Notes under the pieces: model-generated
Database searches by the model: none
Told to the model about the DNA's origin: nothing
The model's input: only the letters and a program-made list of their open reading frames with translations
In this document: positions 1 through 6,406 of the stretch, piece after piece
Layout: the number at the start of each line of letters is the position of its first letter
Numbering within the stretch: position 1 is the stretch's first letter
Assembly (NCBI GenBank): GCA_027077185.1
Contig: JALTGJ010000455.1
Coordinates: 1-6,406 of the forward strand
DNA length: 6,406 bases
From: Spirochaetales bacterium
Lineage (GTDB): Bacteria; Spirochaetota; Spirochaetia; B11-G9
Reading direction: 5' to 3'
Made by a program: the position numbers and the translations under genes

Positions 1-121
1 GAAGGACAATACAATAATTGTCAACTTCCCGGGATCAGTTAAAGCTGTCAGCCTATGTACAAAGGTTCTTGCCCCTGTAATGGTGCATGCAGTTAAAATG
101 ATAAAAGGTGAGGGGCATTAA
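1..121 (+). CDS. C-terminal end of a MogA/MoaB-type molybdopterin biosynthesis protein (partial)
   Basis: An open frame enters from the left edge (first whole codon at base 2) and stops at TAA 119-121, giving the last 39 residues of a protein. The tail contains DNTIIVNFPGSVKAVSLC followed by a helix with LAPVMVHAVKMIKG. This matches the end of the MoCF/MogA/MoaB fold, where an N(L/F)PGSPKAV loop precedes a helix ending in HA..LL.G. Proteins of this family bind molybdopterin, and MogA adenylylates it before molybdenum insertion in the cytoplasm. The N-terminal GGTG-type loop and the active-site acidic residues lie outside the window, so MogA, MoaB and a CinA-like domain cannot be told apart. 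The Ser in place of the usual Pro after PG is a minor difference. There is no clear terminator after the stop, and the next gene starts 95 bases later with its own promoter-like sequence. The family call is fairly firm; the exact function is open. Confidence 0.72.
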   Translation, partial: KDNTIIVNFPGSVKAVSLCTKVLAPVMVHAVKMIKGEGH

Positions 122-174
122 AAAAACATGAATAAAAAGACGATTGTGTTTTATCGTGAGAAATAGGAAAAACG

Positions 175-190
175 TGCTATATTGTATAAT
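175..190 (+). promoter_or_regulatory. Putative -10 region(s) for the barrel protein gene
   Basis: A consensus TATAAT lies at 185-190. Just upstream is an extended -10 form, TG (175-176), one base, then TATATT (178-183). Either would start transcription shortly before the ribosome binding site at 204-210. No good -35 hexamer is seen 16 to 18 bases upstream of either, so an extended -10 promoter is the better reading. This is inferred from sequence pattern only, in an AT-rich stretch where chance matches are common. Confidence 0.4.
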
Positions 191-216
191 TATAGATGAA
201 TCTTTGGAGGTTTAGT

Positions 217-750
217 ATGAAAAAGATGATTTTTTTAGTTCTTATTATAGCAGTATTGATTGTTCCGTCAGCTTTTGCACAGTTTAGACTGGATATGGGA
301 ATAAAAGTTCCTCTCAAAATGGGGGTTAATTTTTCCGAGCTGAGTGGCGGTACGGATACTGCCGTAAATGTTATCGAAAATTTCACATTTCTGTTCCCCG
401 AAGTTTCGGGAACCTATCAGTTTGCCCTGGGACCTCTTAAAGTAGGCGCAGGTCTGCAGATGTATACCCTTATACTGGAAAGTATTGCCTGGCCGATGGC
501 TTTTGTCGAGTTGGATCTTTCGCCGGTGGTTATAAACGCAAAAATAGGGGGATTGGCATACCTACTGTTTGGTTTCTACAACTATGCTGATACCGGAAAT
601 CTTGTTATTCCCGAAATTAACGCATACTTCAAACTTGGTAAGTCTTTTAGACTGGGAGGAGGAGTCATGGTATTTACTTCCAAGGATCTGGCAACAGACG
701 CACTGCCTTACGTACTGTACCTGGGAGGAAGTTTCTCCACAACATTTTAG
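217..750 (+). CDS. Putative small outer-membrane beta-barrel protein with signal peptide
   Basis: This encodes 177 residues that I cannot assign to a named family. The ATG at 217 is chosen because TTGGAGG (204-210) lies six bases upstream and because it opens directly into a signal peptide. An in-frame ATG at 196 lies upstream of that ribosome binding site and would add seven residues before the signal. The signal has Lys2-Lys3, a hydrophobic core (residues 4-16) and a likely signal peptidase I site after AFA (residue 21). The mature part shows repeated alternating hydrophobic and polar stretches typical of amphipathic beta strands, many glycines, few charges, and an aromatic-rich last strand ending YLGGSFSTTF. 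A terminal Phe is the usual signal for assembly by the BAM machinery. No enzyme motif or lipobox Cys is visible. It probably lies in the outer membrane as an eight-strand-type barrel. It appears to be a single-gene unit, with a promoter-like sequence before it and a hairpin after it. The envelope location is likely; the role is unknown. Confidence 0.72.
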   Translation: MKKMIFLVLIIAVLIVPSAFAQFRLDMGIKVPLKMGVNFSELSGGTDTAVNVIENFTFLFPEVSGTYQFALGPLKVGAGLQMYTLILESIAWPMAFVELDLSPVVINAKIGGLAYLLFGFYNYADTGNLVIPEINAYFKLGKSFRLGGGVMVFTSKDLATDALPYVLYLGGSFSTTF

Positions 751-760
751 ACTTAACAAT

Positions 761-793
761 ATTCTGCCTGATACTCTGCTTATCAGGCAGGAT
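761..793 (+). terminator. Stem-loop after the barrel protein gene, possible terminator
   Basis: A perfect 10-bp inverted repeat, CTGCCTGATA (764-773) with TATCAGGCAG (781-790), surrounds a 7-base loop. It extends by about three weaker pairs to 761-793. It begins 11 bases after the stop of the upstream gene. The following run is only TTT interrupted by A and C, so it is a poor intrinsic terminator. It may terminate weakly, stabilise the mRNA 3' end, or act as an operator for the downstream lysR-type gene. Confidence 0.5.
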
Positions 794-899
794 TTACAGT
801 AATAAATTCTCCATTAAAAATTTTTATCATTTTTCTTCAAATAAAAGTTAATTGGCGGCCTTGATTGCAAGATATTATGCTTAGGTGTATCATAAGAGC

Positions 900-1778
900 A
901 TGAGTTTATCTTCATTACAACTGGATGCATTTTTGGCTGCGGCAAAATCTATGAATTTCTCAAGAGCTGCAGAATCTCTCTTTATAACTCAATCAGCACT
1001 TTCTCAGCGAATAAAAAATCTTGAACTTACATTGGGGGCAACTCTTTTTATTCGGGATCCCTCGCAGATAAAAATTACTGAAATTGGTGAAAAGCTCCTG
1101 CGTTACTGCCAGACAAAAGATGCAATGGAAGATGAACTCCTGTTTAATCTGACTCCGAAAGAGGCCGGAGAGCTTGCAGGTATTATAAGAATTGGAGCCT
1201 TTTCATCCGTACTAAGGTCTGTGGTAATTCCGTCCATGAGTTCTCTCCTTCGGAAAAATCCTAAAATACAGTGTGATTTTATCCATAAGGAAACTCCAGG
1301 GCTTCCATCTTTGCTTGATCGGTCTGAATGTGATTTTATTATTCTGGATTATCCTTTGGATTCGCTGTCAGTGGAGAAACAGCTCTTGGGATATGAAGAG
1401 TATATTGTTATAGAGAGCCTTGCGTACAGCTGCCCTGATAATATCTATTTGGACAATTCTCCTGAAGACACAGCAACAGAACAATTTTTTAATGCCCAGA
1501 GTGGTAAAATGCCAAAATATGACCGCCGGTTTATGGGTGAAACATATGGGATAATTGCCGGGGTAGAAGCAGGTTTAGGAAGATCAGTAATGCCCATACA
1601 CCTTCTGTCCAGCCGACCTCACCTGAAAAAGGTAGAGGGTTTTGATATATATAAAAGAGAAATTACTCTTCATTATAAAAAGCAGAGCTACTACTCAGAA
1701 TTATACAAAAAGGTTATTGAGCAGCTTACAGGTAACTGCGAAAAATATTTGGGTAAACAGATTAAAGCTGAGATATAA
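900..1778 (+). CDS. LysR-family transcriptional regulator (ArgP/LysG-like in its DNA-binding part)
   Basis: This encodes 292 residues, a usual length for LysR regulators. The N-terminal winged helix-turn-helix is clear: LSSLQLDAFLAAAKSMNFSR starts at residue 3, followed by TQSALSQRIKNLE (30-42) as the recognition helix region. The LQLDAF and SQRIKNLE wording resembles the ArgP/LysG/IciA branch, whose members often sense basic amino acids. The rest (about 90-292) is the periplasmic-binding-protein-like effector domain, with the late GVEAGLGRSVMP motif typical of LysR proteins. The ATG at 900 is preferred because LysR proteins of this branch start a few residues before LxxLQLDAF. A GTG at 885 in the same frame would add five residues. 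The ribosome binding site is weak (TAGG at 882-885 is somewhat far). No LysE-type exporter or other divergent target is next to it, so its regulon is unknown. A link to arginine is suggested only by argG lying beyond hicBA, which is weak evidence. Confidence 0.85.
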   Translation: MSLSSLQLDAFLAAAKSMNFSRAAESLFITQSALSQRIKNLELTLGATLFIRDPSQIKITEIGEKLLRYCQTKDAMEDELLFNLTPKEAGELAGIIRIGAFSSVLRSVVIPSMSSLLRKNPKIQCDFIHKETPGLPSLLDRSECDFIILDYPLDSLSVEKQLLGYEEYIVIESLAYSCPDNIYLDNSPEDTATEQFFNAQSGKMPKYDRRFMGETYGIIAGVEAGLGRSVMPIHLLSSRPHLKKVEGFDIYKREITLHYKKQSYYSELYKKVIEQLTGNCEKYLGKQIKAEI

Positions 1779-1788
1779 GGGACACTGC

Positions 1789-1815
1789 TTTTAACTGTAA
1801 CTTGACAGAGTAAAA
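1789..1815. repeat. Imperfect inverted repeat between the lysR-type gene and hicB
   Basis: CTGT (1795-1798) pairs with ACAG (1805-1808) across a 6-base spacer. TTTTA (1789-1793) pairs with TAAAA (1811-1815) outside it, with a small internal mismatch (A against AG). The dyad covers the TTGACA at 1802-1807 that looks like a -35 box. It could be an operator for hicBA or a weak terminator of the upstream gene; it has no proper T run. It is a short AT-rich match and may be chance. Confidence 0.3.
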
Positions 1816-1830
1816 TAATAGAGTTAGTTT
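1802..1830 (+). promoter_or_regulatory. Possible hicBA promoter
   Basis: A perfect TTGACA lies at 1802-1807. Seventeen bases downstream is TAGTTT (1825-1830), a poor -10 matching the consensus at three positions. Transcription would begin a few bases before the hicB ribosome binding site GGAG at 1843-1846. The -35 is convincing and the -10 is not, so the assignment is tentative. Confidence 0.35.
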
Positions 1831-1852
1831 GAAATTATAACTGGAGTGTACA

Positions 1853-2050
1853 ATGGATAGAAAAATGAACATGATTTATTGGAAGGGTGAAACTTTTTGG
1901 GTAGGTAAACTTCTGGAACACCCGGAGATAATGACTCAGGGAGAGACCCTGGAAGAGCTTGAAAAAAACATGAGAGAAGCATTCACTTTAATGACTATGG
2001 ATGAAGTTCCACAGAACCATCAGGTTAAAGAACTAGCCATCAATGTATGA
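1853..2050 (+). CDS. hicB: HicB-family antitoxin, short form without a DNA-binding domain
   Basis: This encodes 65 residues of the HicB partial RNase H-like fold: two strands around MIYWKGETFWVGKLLEHPEI (7-26), then TQGETLEELEKNMREAF (28-44) as the strand turn and main helix. HicB binds the HicA ribonuclease and blocks it. Many HicB proteins carry an extra C-terminal helix-turn-helix or ribbon-helix-helix domain that represses the operon. This one ends right after the core (VKELAINV), so it has no visible DNA-binding domain. The ATG at 1853 has GGAG (1843-1846) six bases upstream; a second Met at codon 5 is possible but less well placed. The stop overlaps the hicA start by four bases (ATGA, 2047-2050), which points to coupled translation. 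The order, antitoxin first, is the reverse of hicAB in E. coli. The family call rests on the conserved wording and on hicA following it. Confidence 0.88.
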   Translation: MDRKMNMIYWKGETFWVGKLLEHPEIMTQGETLEELEKNMREAFTLMTMDEVPQNHQVKELAINV

Positions 2051-2220
2051 AACGGAAAGATCTAATTAAAAAAATTACTGAAAATGGCTGTATTCTAATT
2101 AGGCACGGCAGCAACCATGACTTGTATAGGAATCAGACTACAGGGAAAAAACAGCCAATACCAAGACATCGGGAAATTGATGAGAATCTTGCTAAGCATA
2201 TAATCAAAGAACTTTCATAG
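2047..2220 (+). CDS. hicA: HicA-family mRNA interferase toxin
   Basis: This is a 57-codon gene, ATG at 2047 to TAG at 2218-2220, short enough to be missed by ORF length cutoffs. The protein begins MKRKDLIKKITENGCILIRH and continues with GSNHDLY (21-27), then QPIPRHREI (36-44) and a closing helix ENLAKHIIKEL (46-56). These are the marks of HicA: a double-stranded RNA-binding-like alpha-beta-beta-beta-alpha fold with the catalytic His in the GS-x-H motif, here His24, and a PIPRH loop. HicA cleaves mRNA and stops translation unless HicB binds it. The length is within the normal 55-85 range and all key positions are present, so it looks active. No separate ribosome binding site is evident, and translation is probably coupled to hicB through the ATGA overlap. 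The pair sits between a regulator and argG with no mobile-element gene beside it. Confidence 0.9.
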   Translation: MKRKDLIKKITENGCILIRHGSNHDLYRNQTTGKKQPIPRHREIDENLAKHIIKELS

Positions 2221-2338
2221 AATAAATTTAATTATAGGGGTAATAAGTTCAGCTGATATCCATATAAATATTGTTAATTTTACATAAATTAAAGAATTTG
2301 ATACAAACTAAATATATAAAATAAAGAAAGAGGAAATT
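2221..2338 (+). promoter_or_regulatory. AT-rich leader of argG with a small dyad
   Basis: This 118-base gap between hicA and argG must hold the argG promoter if argG is not read from hicBA. A perfect 7-bp dyad, TTAATTT (2274-2280) and AAATTAA (2286-2292), may be an operator, and TATATAAA-like sequence (2313-2320) may be a -10, but no matching -35 is clear. I do not see a good match to the ArgR box. The ribosome binding site for argG is AAAGAGG at 2327-2333. Confidence 0.3.
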
Positions 2339-3565
2339 ATGGAAAATAAAAAGGTAATACTGGCTTACAGCGGAGGACTTGATACCTCAATTATTCTGCA
2401 CTGGCTTATGCAGAAAGGCTATGAAGTAATTGCATATATTGCAGATGTTGGGCAGGAAGATGATTTTGAGGCAGCAAAAGCAAAAGCACTCAAAATTGGA
2501 GCAAGTAAGGTATATGTAGAAGATCTAAAAGAAGAATTTGTAACCGACTATATTTTTCCTGTATTTAAGGCAAATGCTTTATATGAGGGAAGATATCTTT
2601 TGGGGACCGCAGTGGCAAGACCACTAATCGCAAAAAAACAGATTGAAATAGCAGCAAAAGAAAATGCAGCATATGTAGCTCATGGTGCAACCGGGAAAGG
2701 GAATGACCAGGTTCGTTTCGAACTTTCATGTTATGCTCTTAACCCGCAGATAAAAATTATTTCTCCATGGAAGGACAGGGTTTTTCTTAATCAGTTTAAA
2801 GGGAGAACAGATCTTCTAAACTATGCAGAAAAATATGGTATCCCTGTAAGTTCCACACCAAAAAAACCCTACAGTGAAGACGATAATCTACTGCATATCA
2901 GTCATGAAGCAGGTTTTTTAGAAGATCCTGCAGCAGAGTGTACAGAAGATGTCTACTGTAAAACAGTTGCCCCGGAAAAAGCACCGGACAAAGTAACTAA
3001 AATTGCTATTACATTTAAAAACGGCATTCCTGTAAAAGTAGAAAATATAAATACAGGGGAATACAAAACAAAACCCCTGGAACTGTTTAATATGCTGAAT
3101 GATCTGGGAAGCGCCAATGGTATAGGACGCCTTGATATGGTTGAAAACAGATTTGTTGGTATTAAGTCCAGAGGTGTATACGAAACTCCCGGTGGAGCAA
3201 TTCTGCATGAAGCTCATCTGGACATAGAAGGGATTGCCATGGACAGGGAAGTTATGAGACTTCGCGATATGCTTAGTGCTAAATTTTCTGAAATTGTTTA
3301 TAACGGGTTCTGGTTCAGCCCCGAAATGGACTTTTTAATGTCTGCAATAAACACAAGCCAGGAAGTTATTGACGGAACTGTTTACCTTAAACTGTATAAA
3401 GGAACAGTTATGGCAATTGGCAGAGAGAGTTCCAGTTCTCTATATAACCAGGATCTTTCCAGTATGGACATTGAGGGAGGATTTAACCAGGAGGATTCCA
3501 GGGGTTTTATAAAAATACATGCTGTAAGACTTATGGCTCATCATGCAATTATGAACAAAAAATAA
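2339..3565 (+). CDS. argG: Argininosuccinate synthase
   Basis: This encodes 408 residues, the normal length for the family. The enzyme joins citrulline and aspartate using ATP, giving argininosuccinate, AMP and pyrophosphate, the second-last step of arginine synthesis in the cytoplasm. The N-type ATP pyrophosphatase loop AYSGGLDTS is at residues 9-17. [14 protein letters not shown] (82-95) and [14 protein letters not shown] (115-128) are the family signatures that bind citrulline, aspartate and [16 protein letters not shown] lies further on, in the synthetase domain, and the C-terminus forms the tetramer arm. The ATG at 2339 is supported by AAAGAGG five bases upstream and by the standard position of the ATP loop. 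No other arginine gene, such as argH, is adjacent, so it seems to be a stand-alone unit. It ends 69 bases from the oppositely directed atpC with a palindromic element between. The sequence is intact with no missing key residue. Confidence 0.97.
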   Translation: MENKKVILAYSGGLDTSIILHWLMQKGYEVIAYIADVGQEDDFEAAKAKALKIGASKVYVEDLKEEFVTDYIFPVFKANALYEGRYLLGTAVARPLIAKKQIEIAAKENAAYVAHGATGKGNDQVRFELSCYALNPQIKIISPWKDRVFLNQFKGRTDLLNYAEKYGIPVSSTPKKPYSEDDNLLHISHEAGFLEDPAAECTEDVYCKTVAPEKAPDKVTKIAITFKNGIPVKVENINTGEYKTKPLELFNMLNDLGSANGIGRLDMVENRFVGIKSRGVYETPGGAILHEAHLDIEGIAMDREVMRLRDMLSAKFSEIVYNGFWFSPEMDFLMSAINTSQEVIDGTVYLKLYKGTVMAIGRESSSSLYNQDLSSMDIEGGFNQEDSRGFIKIHAVRLMAHHAIMNKK

Positions 3566-3575
3566 AATTACATTT

Positions 3576-3637
3576 TAATATTGTAGGGATGGGTTTGAAA
3601 CCCATCCCTACAATTATAACCCATCCCTACAATATTA
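3576..3637. terminator. Three-armed palindromic element between convergent argG and atpC
   Basis: One arm (core TGTAGGGATGGGTT, 3582-3595) is followed by two copies of its reverse complement (AACCCATCCCTACAAT at 3599-3614 and 3618-3633). Arm 1 can pair with arm 2 as a perfect 35-base palindrome centred on G3597 (3580-3614), or with arm 3 as a 20-bp stem (3576-3595 with 3618-3637) holding arm 2 in its loop. The outer stem is followed by TTTTT (3638-3642), a good terminator layout for argG. In the atpC direction the T run is weaker, and arm 3 covers the atpC stop codon. The sequence is GC-richer than its surroundings. It probably acts as a terminator from both sides and may also be a copy of a dispersed palindromic repeat. 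Confidence 0.8.
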
Positions 3638-3901
3638 TTTTTCTTTATCCGATATAACCCCTGTAATGGTACATGTATTATTTCTGAATGTTATTATCCC
3701 GCTTTCAAGTTTAACAGTAGATTTTTTCCCATTGGCATCAGTATAGCTGAGTTCAGATTTTTCCTGCAGAATACCAAGAAAAGGTTCATGAAATGCTTCA
3801 AACCCCATTGAACCTGATAGGGTTACAATACTGCAATATTCAACCTGGCCCGAAAATATAGTTTTTACATCTGTAAGTATACTCAGCATAAAAGTATTCA
3901 T
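3635..3901 (-). CDS. atpC: F1 ATP synthase epsilon subunit, short form lacking the C-terminal helices
   Basis: This encodes 88 residues, against about 130-140 in most bacteria. It covers the N-terminal beta-sandwich: MLSILTDVKTIFSGQVEY (5-22) matches the opening strands, GSMGFEAFHEPFLGIL (30-45) matches the usual G.LGIL..H.P....L stretch, and LESGIITFRNNTCTITG (65-81) matches the gGfl.v..n.v.ila strands. Epsilon joins gamma to the c-ring in the central stalk. The two C-terminal helices, which can extend along gamma and inhibit ATP hydrolysis, are absent. Similar 88-residue epsilons are known in green sulfur bacteria, so this need not be a broken gene. The ATG lies six bases after the atpD stop with no strong ribosome binding site, so coupled translation is likely. 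The stop codon lies within a palindromic element. Identity rests on both position after atpD and sequence. Confidence 0.86.
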   Translation of the reverse strand: MNTFMLSILTDVKTIFSGQVEYCSIVTLSGSMGFEAFHEPFLGILQEKSELSYTDANGKKSTVKLESGIITFRNNTCTITGVISDKEK

Positions 3902-3907
3902 AGGTTC

Positions 3908-5323
<1,416 letters not shown>

Positions 5324-6196
5324 CTATCCTTTCAGTGCTTCTTTCCCGGAAACAATCTCTATAAGTTCATTTGTAATTGTTGCCTGGCGTGCATGATTTT
5401 GTATTGTAATATATTTTTCAATTAAATCTTCAGAATTATTGGATGCATTTTCCATTGCAGTCATTCTTGAAGAATGTTCACTAAGATAGGAATTTCTTAA
5501 CAGTGATCTAAGTTTATAGTAGAGGTACATCTTTCCGGAAGCATTCGCAAGCTGCTCCCCTTCTGGTTCTGTATCAGGCATTTGCTTTTCTTCACCGGCT
5601 TTCTCTAAATCTGCTGTATAGTATGGGAACAGTTGAATAGTTGAAGTTTCCTGATGAAGAGTTGAATGAAAAATATTCCCAATTACATATAATTTTTGTA
5701 TTTCATTTCCAATAAATCTATCAAATATTTTATCTGATATAATATGAAGCTGGTCCATGGTAAAAACCTTCTCAGAAATTTCGGATTGCTGAAATATATT
5801 ATACCCCTTATGTTTACAATAACTGGCACCCTTATTACCAATACAGCTTACATCAGACTCAATATCTTTATCATTATTCTCTTTTATCAGGGCACTTAGT
5901 GCTTTATGAATCGAACTGTTATGAGTCCCGCAGAGACCCTTATCTGCAGTAAAAATAAGAATATGAACTTTTGAAATATTACTGTAACCATTCACAAGAG
6001 GGTTATCCGTCGAATTTAAAGTTAAAATTAATTGACCTGGTAGAGAATCAACTGATTTATTAAATTCAGCCAGAGCAGCCTGAACAGCATATATTTTTCG
6101 CAGTTTTATAGAGGAAATCATATTCATGGCCCTCATAACCTTCTGCATATTTTTAAGAGAATTAATTTTTTGTCCCAAATCTCTCACATTGCTCAT
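5324..6196 (-). CDS. atpG: F1 ATP synthase gamma subunit
   Basis: This encodes 290 residues, the usual size. Gamma is the rotor shaft turning inside the alpha3beta3 ring. The N-terminal coiled-coil helix starts MSNVRDLGQKINSLKNMQKV and runs to about residue 55, with the family pattern of RI.S..n..kiT.AM.mv...Kl. The central Rossmann-like domain has FTADKGLCGTHN (82-93), matching the conserved sDrGLcG..N. The C-terminal helix has SSRMTAMENASNN (242-254) and RQATITNELIEIVSGKEAL (270-288), which fit the strongly conserved RM.AM..At.NA and RQA.IT.EL.EIV.GA.AL. The middle part is more divergent than the ends, as is common. The ATG at 6196 lies eight bases after the stop of the EIIA-like gene, whose final codons supply GGAG as a ribosome binding site. 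Its upstream neighbour is not atpA, unlike in most F-type operons. Confidence 0.95.
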   Translation of the reverse strand: MSNVRDLGQKINSLKNMQKVMRAMNMISSIKLRKIYAVQAALAEFNKSVDSLPGQLILTLNSTDNPLVNGYSNISKVHILIFTADKGLCGTHNSSIHKALSALIKENNDKDIESDVSCIGNKGASYCKHKGYNIFQQSEISEKVFTMDQLHIISDKIFDRFIGNEIQKLYVIGNIFHSTLHQETSTIQLFPYYTADLEKAGEEKQMPDTEPEGEQLANASGKMYLYYKLRSLLRNSYLSEHSSRMTAMENASNNSEDLIEKYITIQNHARQATITNELIEIVSGKEALKG

Positions 6197-6204
6197 ATAA
6201 ATAC

Positions 6205-6406
6205 TTACTCCGGTTTCTTCTTTCTGGTTTTTAATATCAGGTTCCGCAAATCTTCCACACCTTTAGAGGAAATCCATCCGGTTTCAAAATCAGGATGCTG
6301 AACTATCTGGGCCAAAGAGGAAAGAACTACAAGATGAAAATGACGCTGATCTATAGAACCCATTAAAAAGAAAATTGAATGAACTTTTTCTGCAGAATCT
6401 GAAAAT
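6205..6406 (-). CDS. C-terminal end of a protein with a PTS EIIA type-2 (PtsN/fructose-like) domain (partial)
   Basis: An open frame enters from the right edge and stops at TAA (6207-6205), giving the last 66 residues. The strand KVHSIFFLMGSIDQRHFHLV is followed by a helix LSSLAQIVQHPDFE and then SSKGVEDLRNLIL. This is the pattern of the last third of the PTS EIIA type-2 fold: a hydrophobic strand, an HL..L..la.ll.d..f helix, and an acidic helix with ee...l. The phosphorylated His of this domain lies nearer the N-terminus, outside the window, so activity cannot be judged. The wording FE.xW...EDLRN.IL.xR.K also recalls EIIA domains at the ends of larger transporter proteins; that is recollection, not a checked match. 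The basic tail KTRKKKPE ends the protein. It is the gene just before atpG, eight bases away, so it is probably co-transcribed with the ATP synthase genes. It is not the C-terminus of AtpA. Confidence 0.65.
   Translation of the reverse strand, partial: FSDSAEKVHSIFFLMGSIDQRHFHLVVLSSLAQIVQHPDFETGWISSKGVEDLRNLILKTRKKKPE

Noticed and set aside
140..157. ACGAT/ATCGT inverted repeat after the molybdopterin gene as a terminator
   Set aside because: The stem is only five base pairs with an 8-base loop and is followed by GAG rather than a T run, so it is unlikely to be stable or to terminate.
196..216. Upstream in-frame ATG for the barrel protein gene
   Set aside because: It precedes the ribosome binding site at 204-210 and would place seven extra residues, including Trp and Arg, before a normal signal peptide that starts at 217.
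569..802. Second plus-strand frame overlapping the end of the barrel protein gene
   Set aside because: It is out of frame with the gene that has the signal peptide and ribosome binding site, and its last part merely reads through the hairpin at 761-793.
2918..3217. Minus-strand open frame of 99 codons inside argG
   Set aside because: argG is intact and conserved across this stretch; the antisense product is rich in Phe, Cys and Tyr and looks like a shadow of argG codons.

Overview
The window reads as a stretch of AT-rich chromosome from a diderm (two-membrane) bacterium. The diderm call rests on a signal-peptide protein that looks like a small outer-membrane beta-barrel ending in Phe. The overall style (low GC, a short ATP synthase epsilon subunit, a hicBA pair of the 'EHPEIMTQGETLEEL' type) could fit a spirochaete or a similar lineage, but nothing here fixes the phylum, so that placement is a weak guess.

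Layout. Positions 1-3565 are read on the plus strand. They hold the tail of a MogA/MoaB-type molybdopterin biosynthesis protein (1-121), a putative outer-membrane barrel protein (217-750), a LysR-family regulator (900-1778), a compact hicB-hicA toxin-antitoxin pair (1853-2220) and argG for argininosuccinate synthase (2339-3565). Positions 3635-6406 are read on the minus strand as one tight operon. In transcription order it holds the tail of a PTS EIIA-like domain protein (6406-6205), then atpG (gamma), atpD (beta) and atpC (epsilon). A three-armed palindromic element at about 3576-3637 lies between the convergent argG and atpC genes and overlaps the atpC stop codon.

How the genes relate. The atp genes encode the catalytic beta subunit, the rotor shaft gamma and the epsilon subunit of F1. 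They are packed 3 to 8 bases apart and are probably translated in a coupled way. Two things stand out. The gene just upstream of atpG is not atpA, which is its usual neighbour, but encodes a protein ending in an EIIA type-2 (PtsN/fructose-like) domain. AtpC has only the N-terminal beta-sandwich and lacks the C-terminal helices that inhibit the enzyme in many bacteria. The plus-strand genes look like independent units, each with its own ribosome binding site. hicA is only 57 codons long, overlaps hicB by four bases and is easily missed. No rRNA, tRNA, CRISPR array, insertion sequence or phage gene was seen. I found no convincing wholly new system; the most unusual item is the EIIA-domain gene coupled to the ATP synthase genes.
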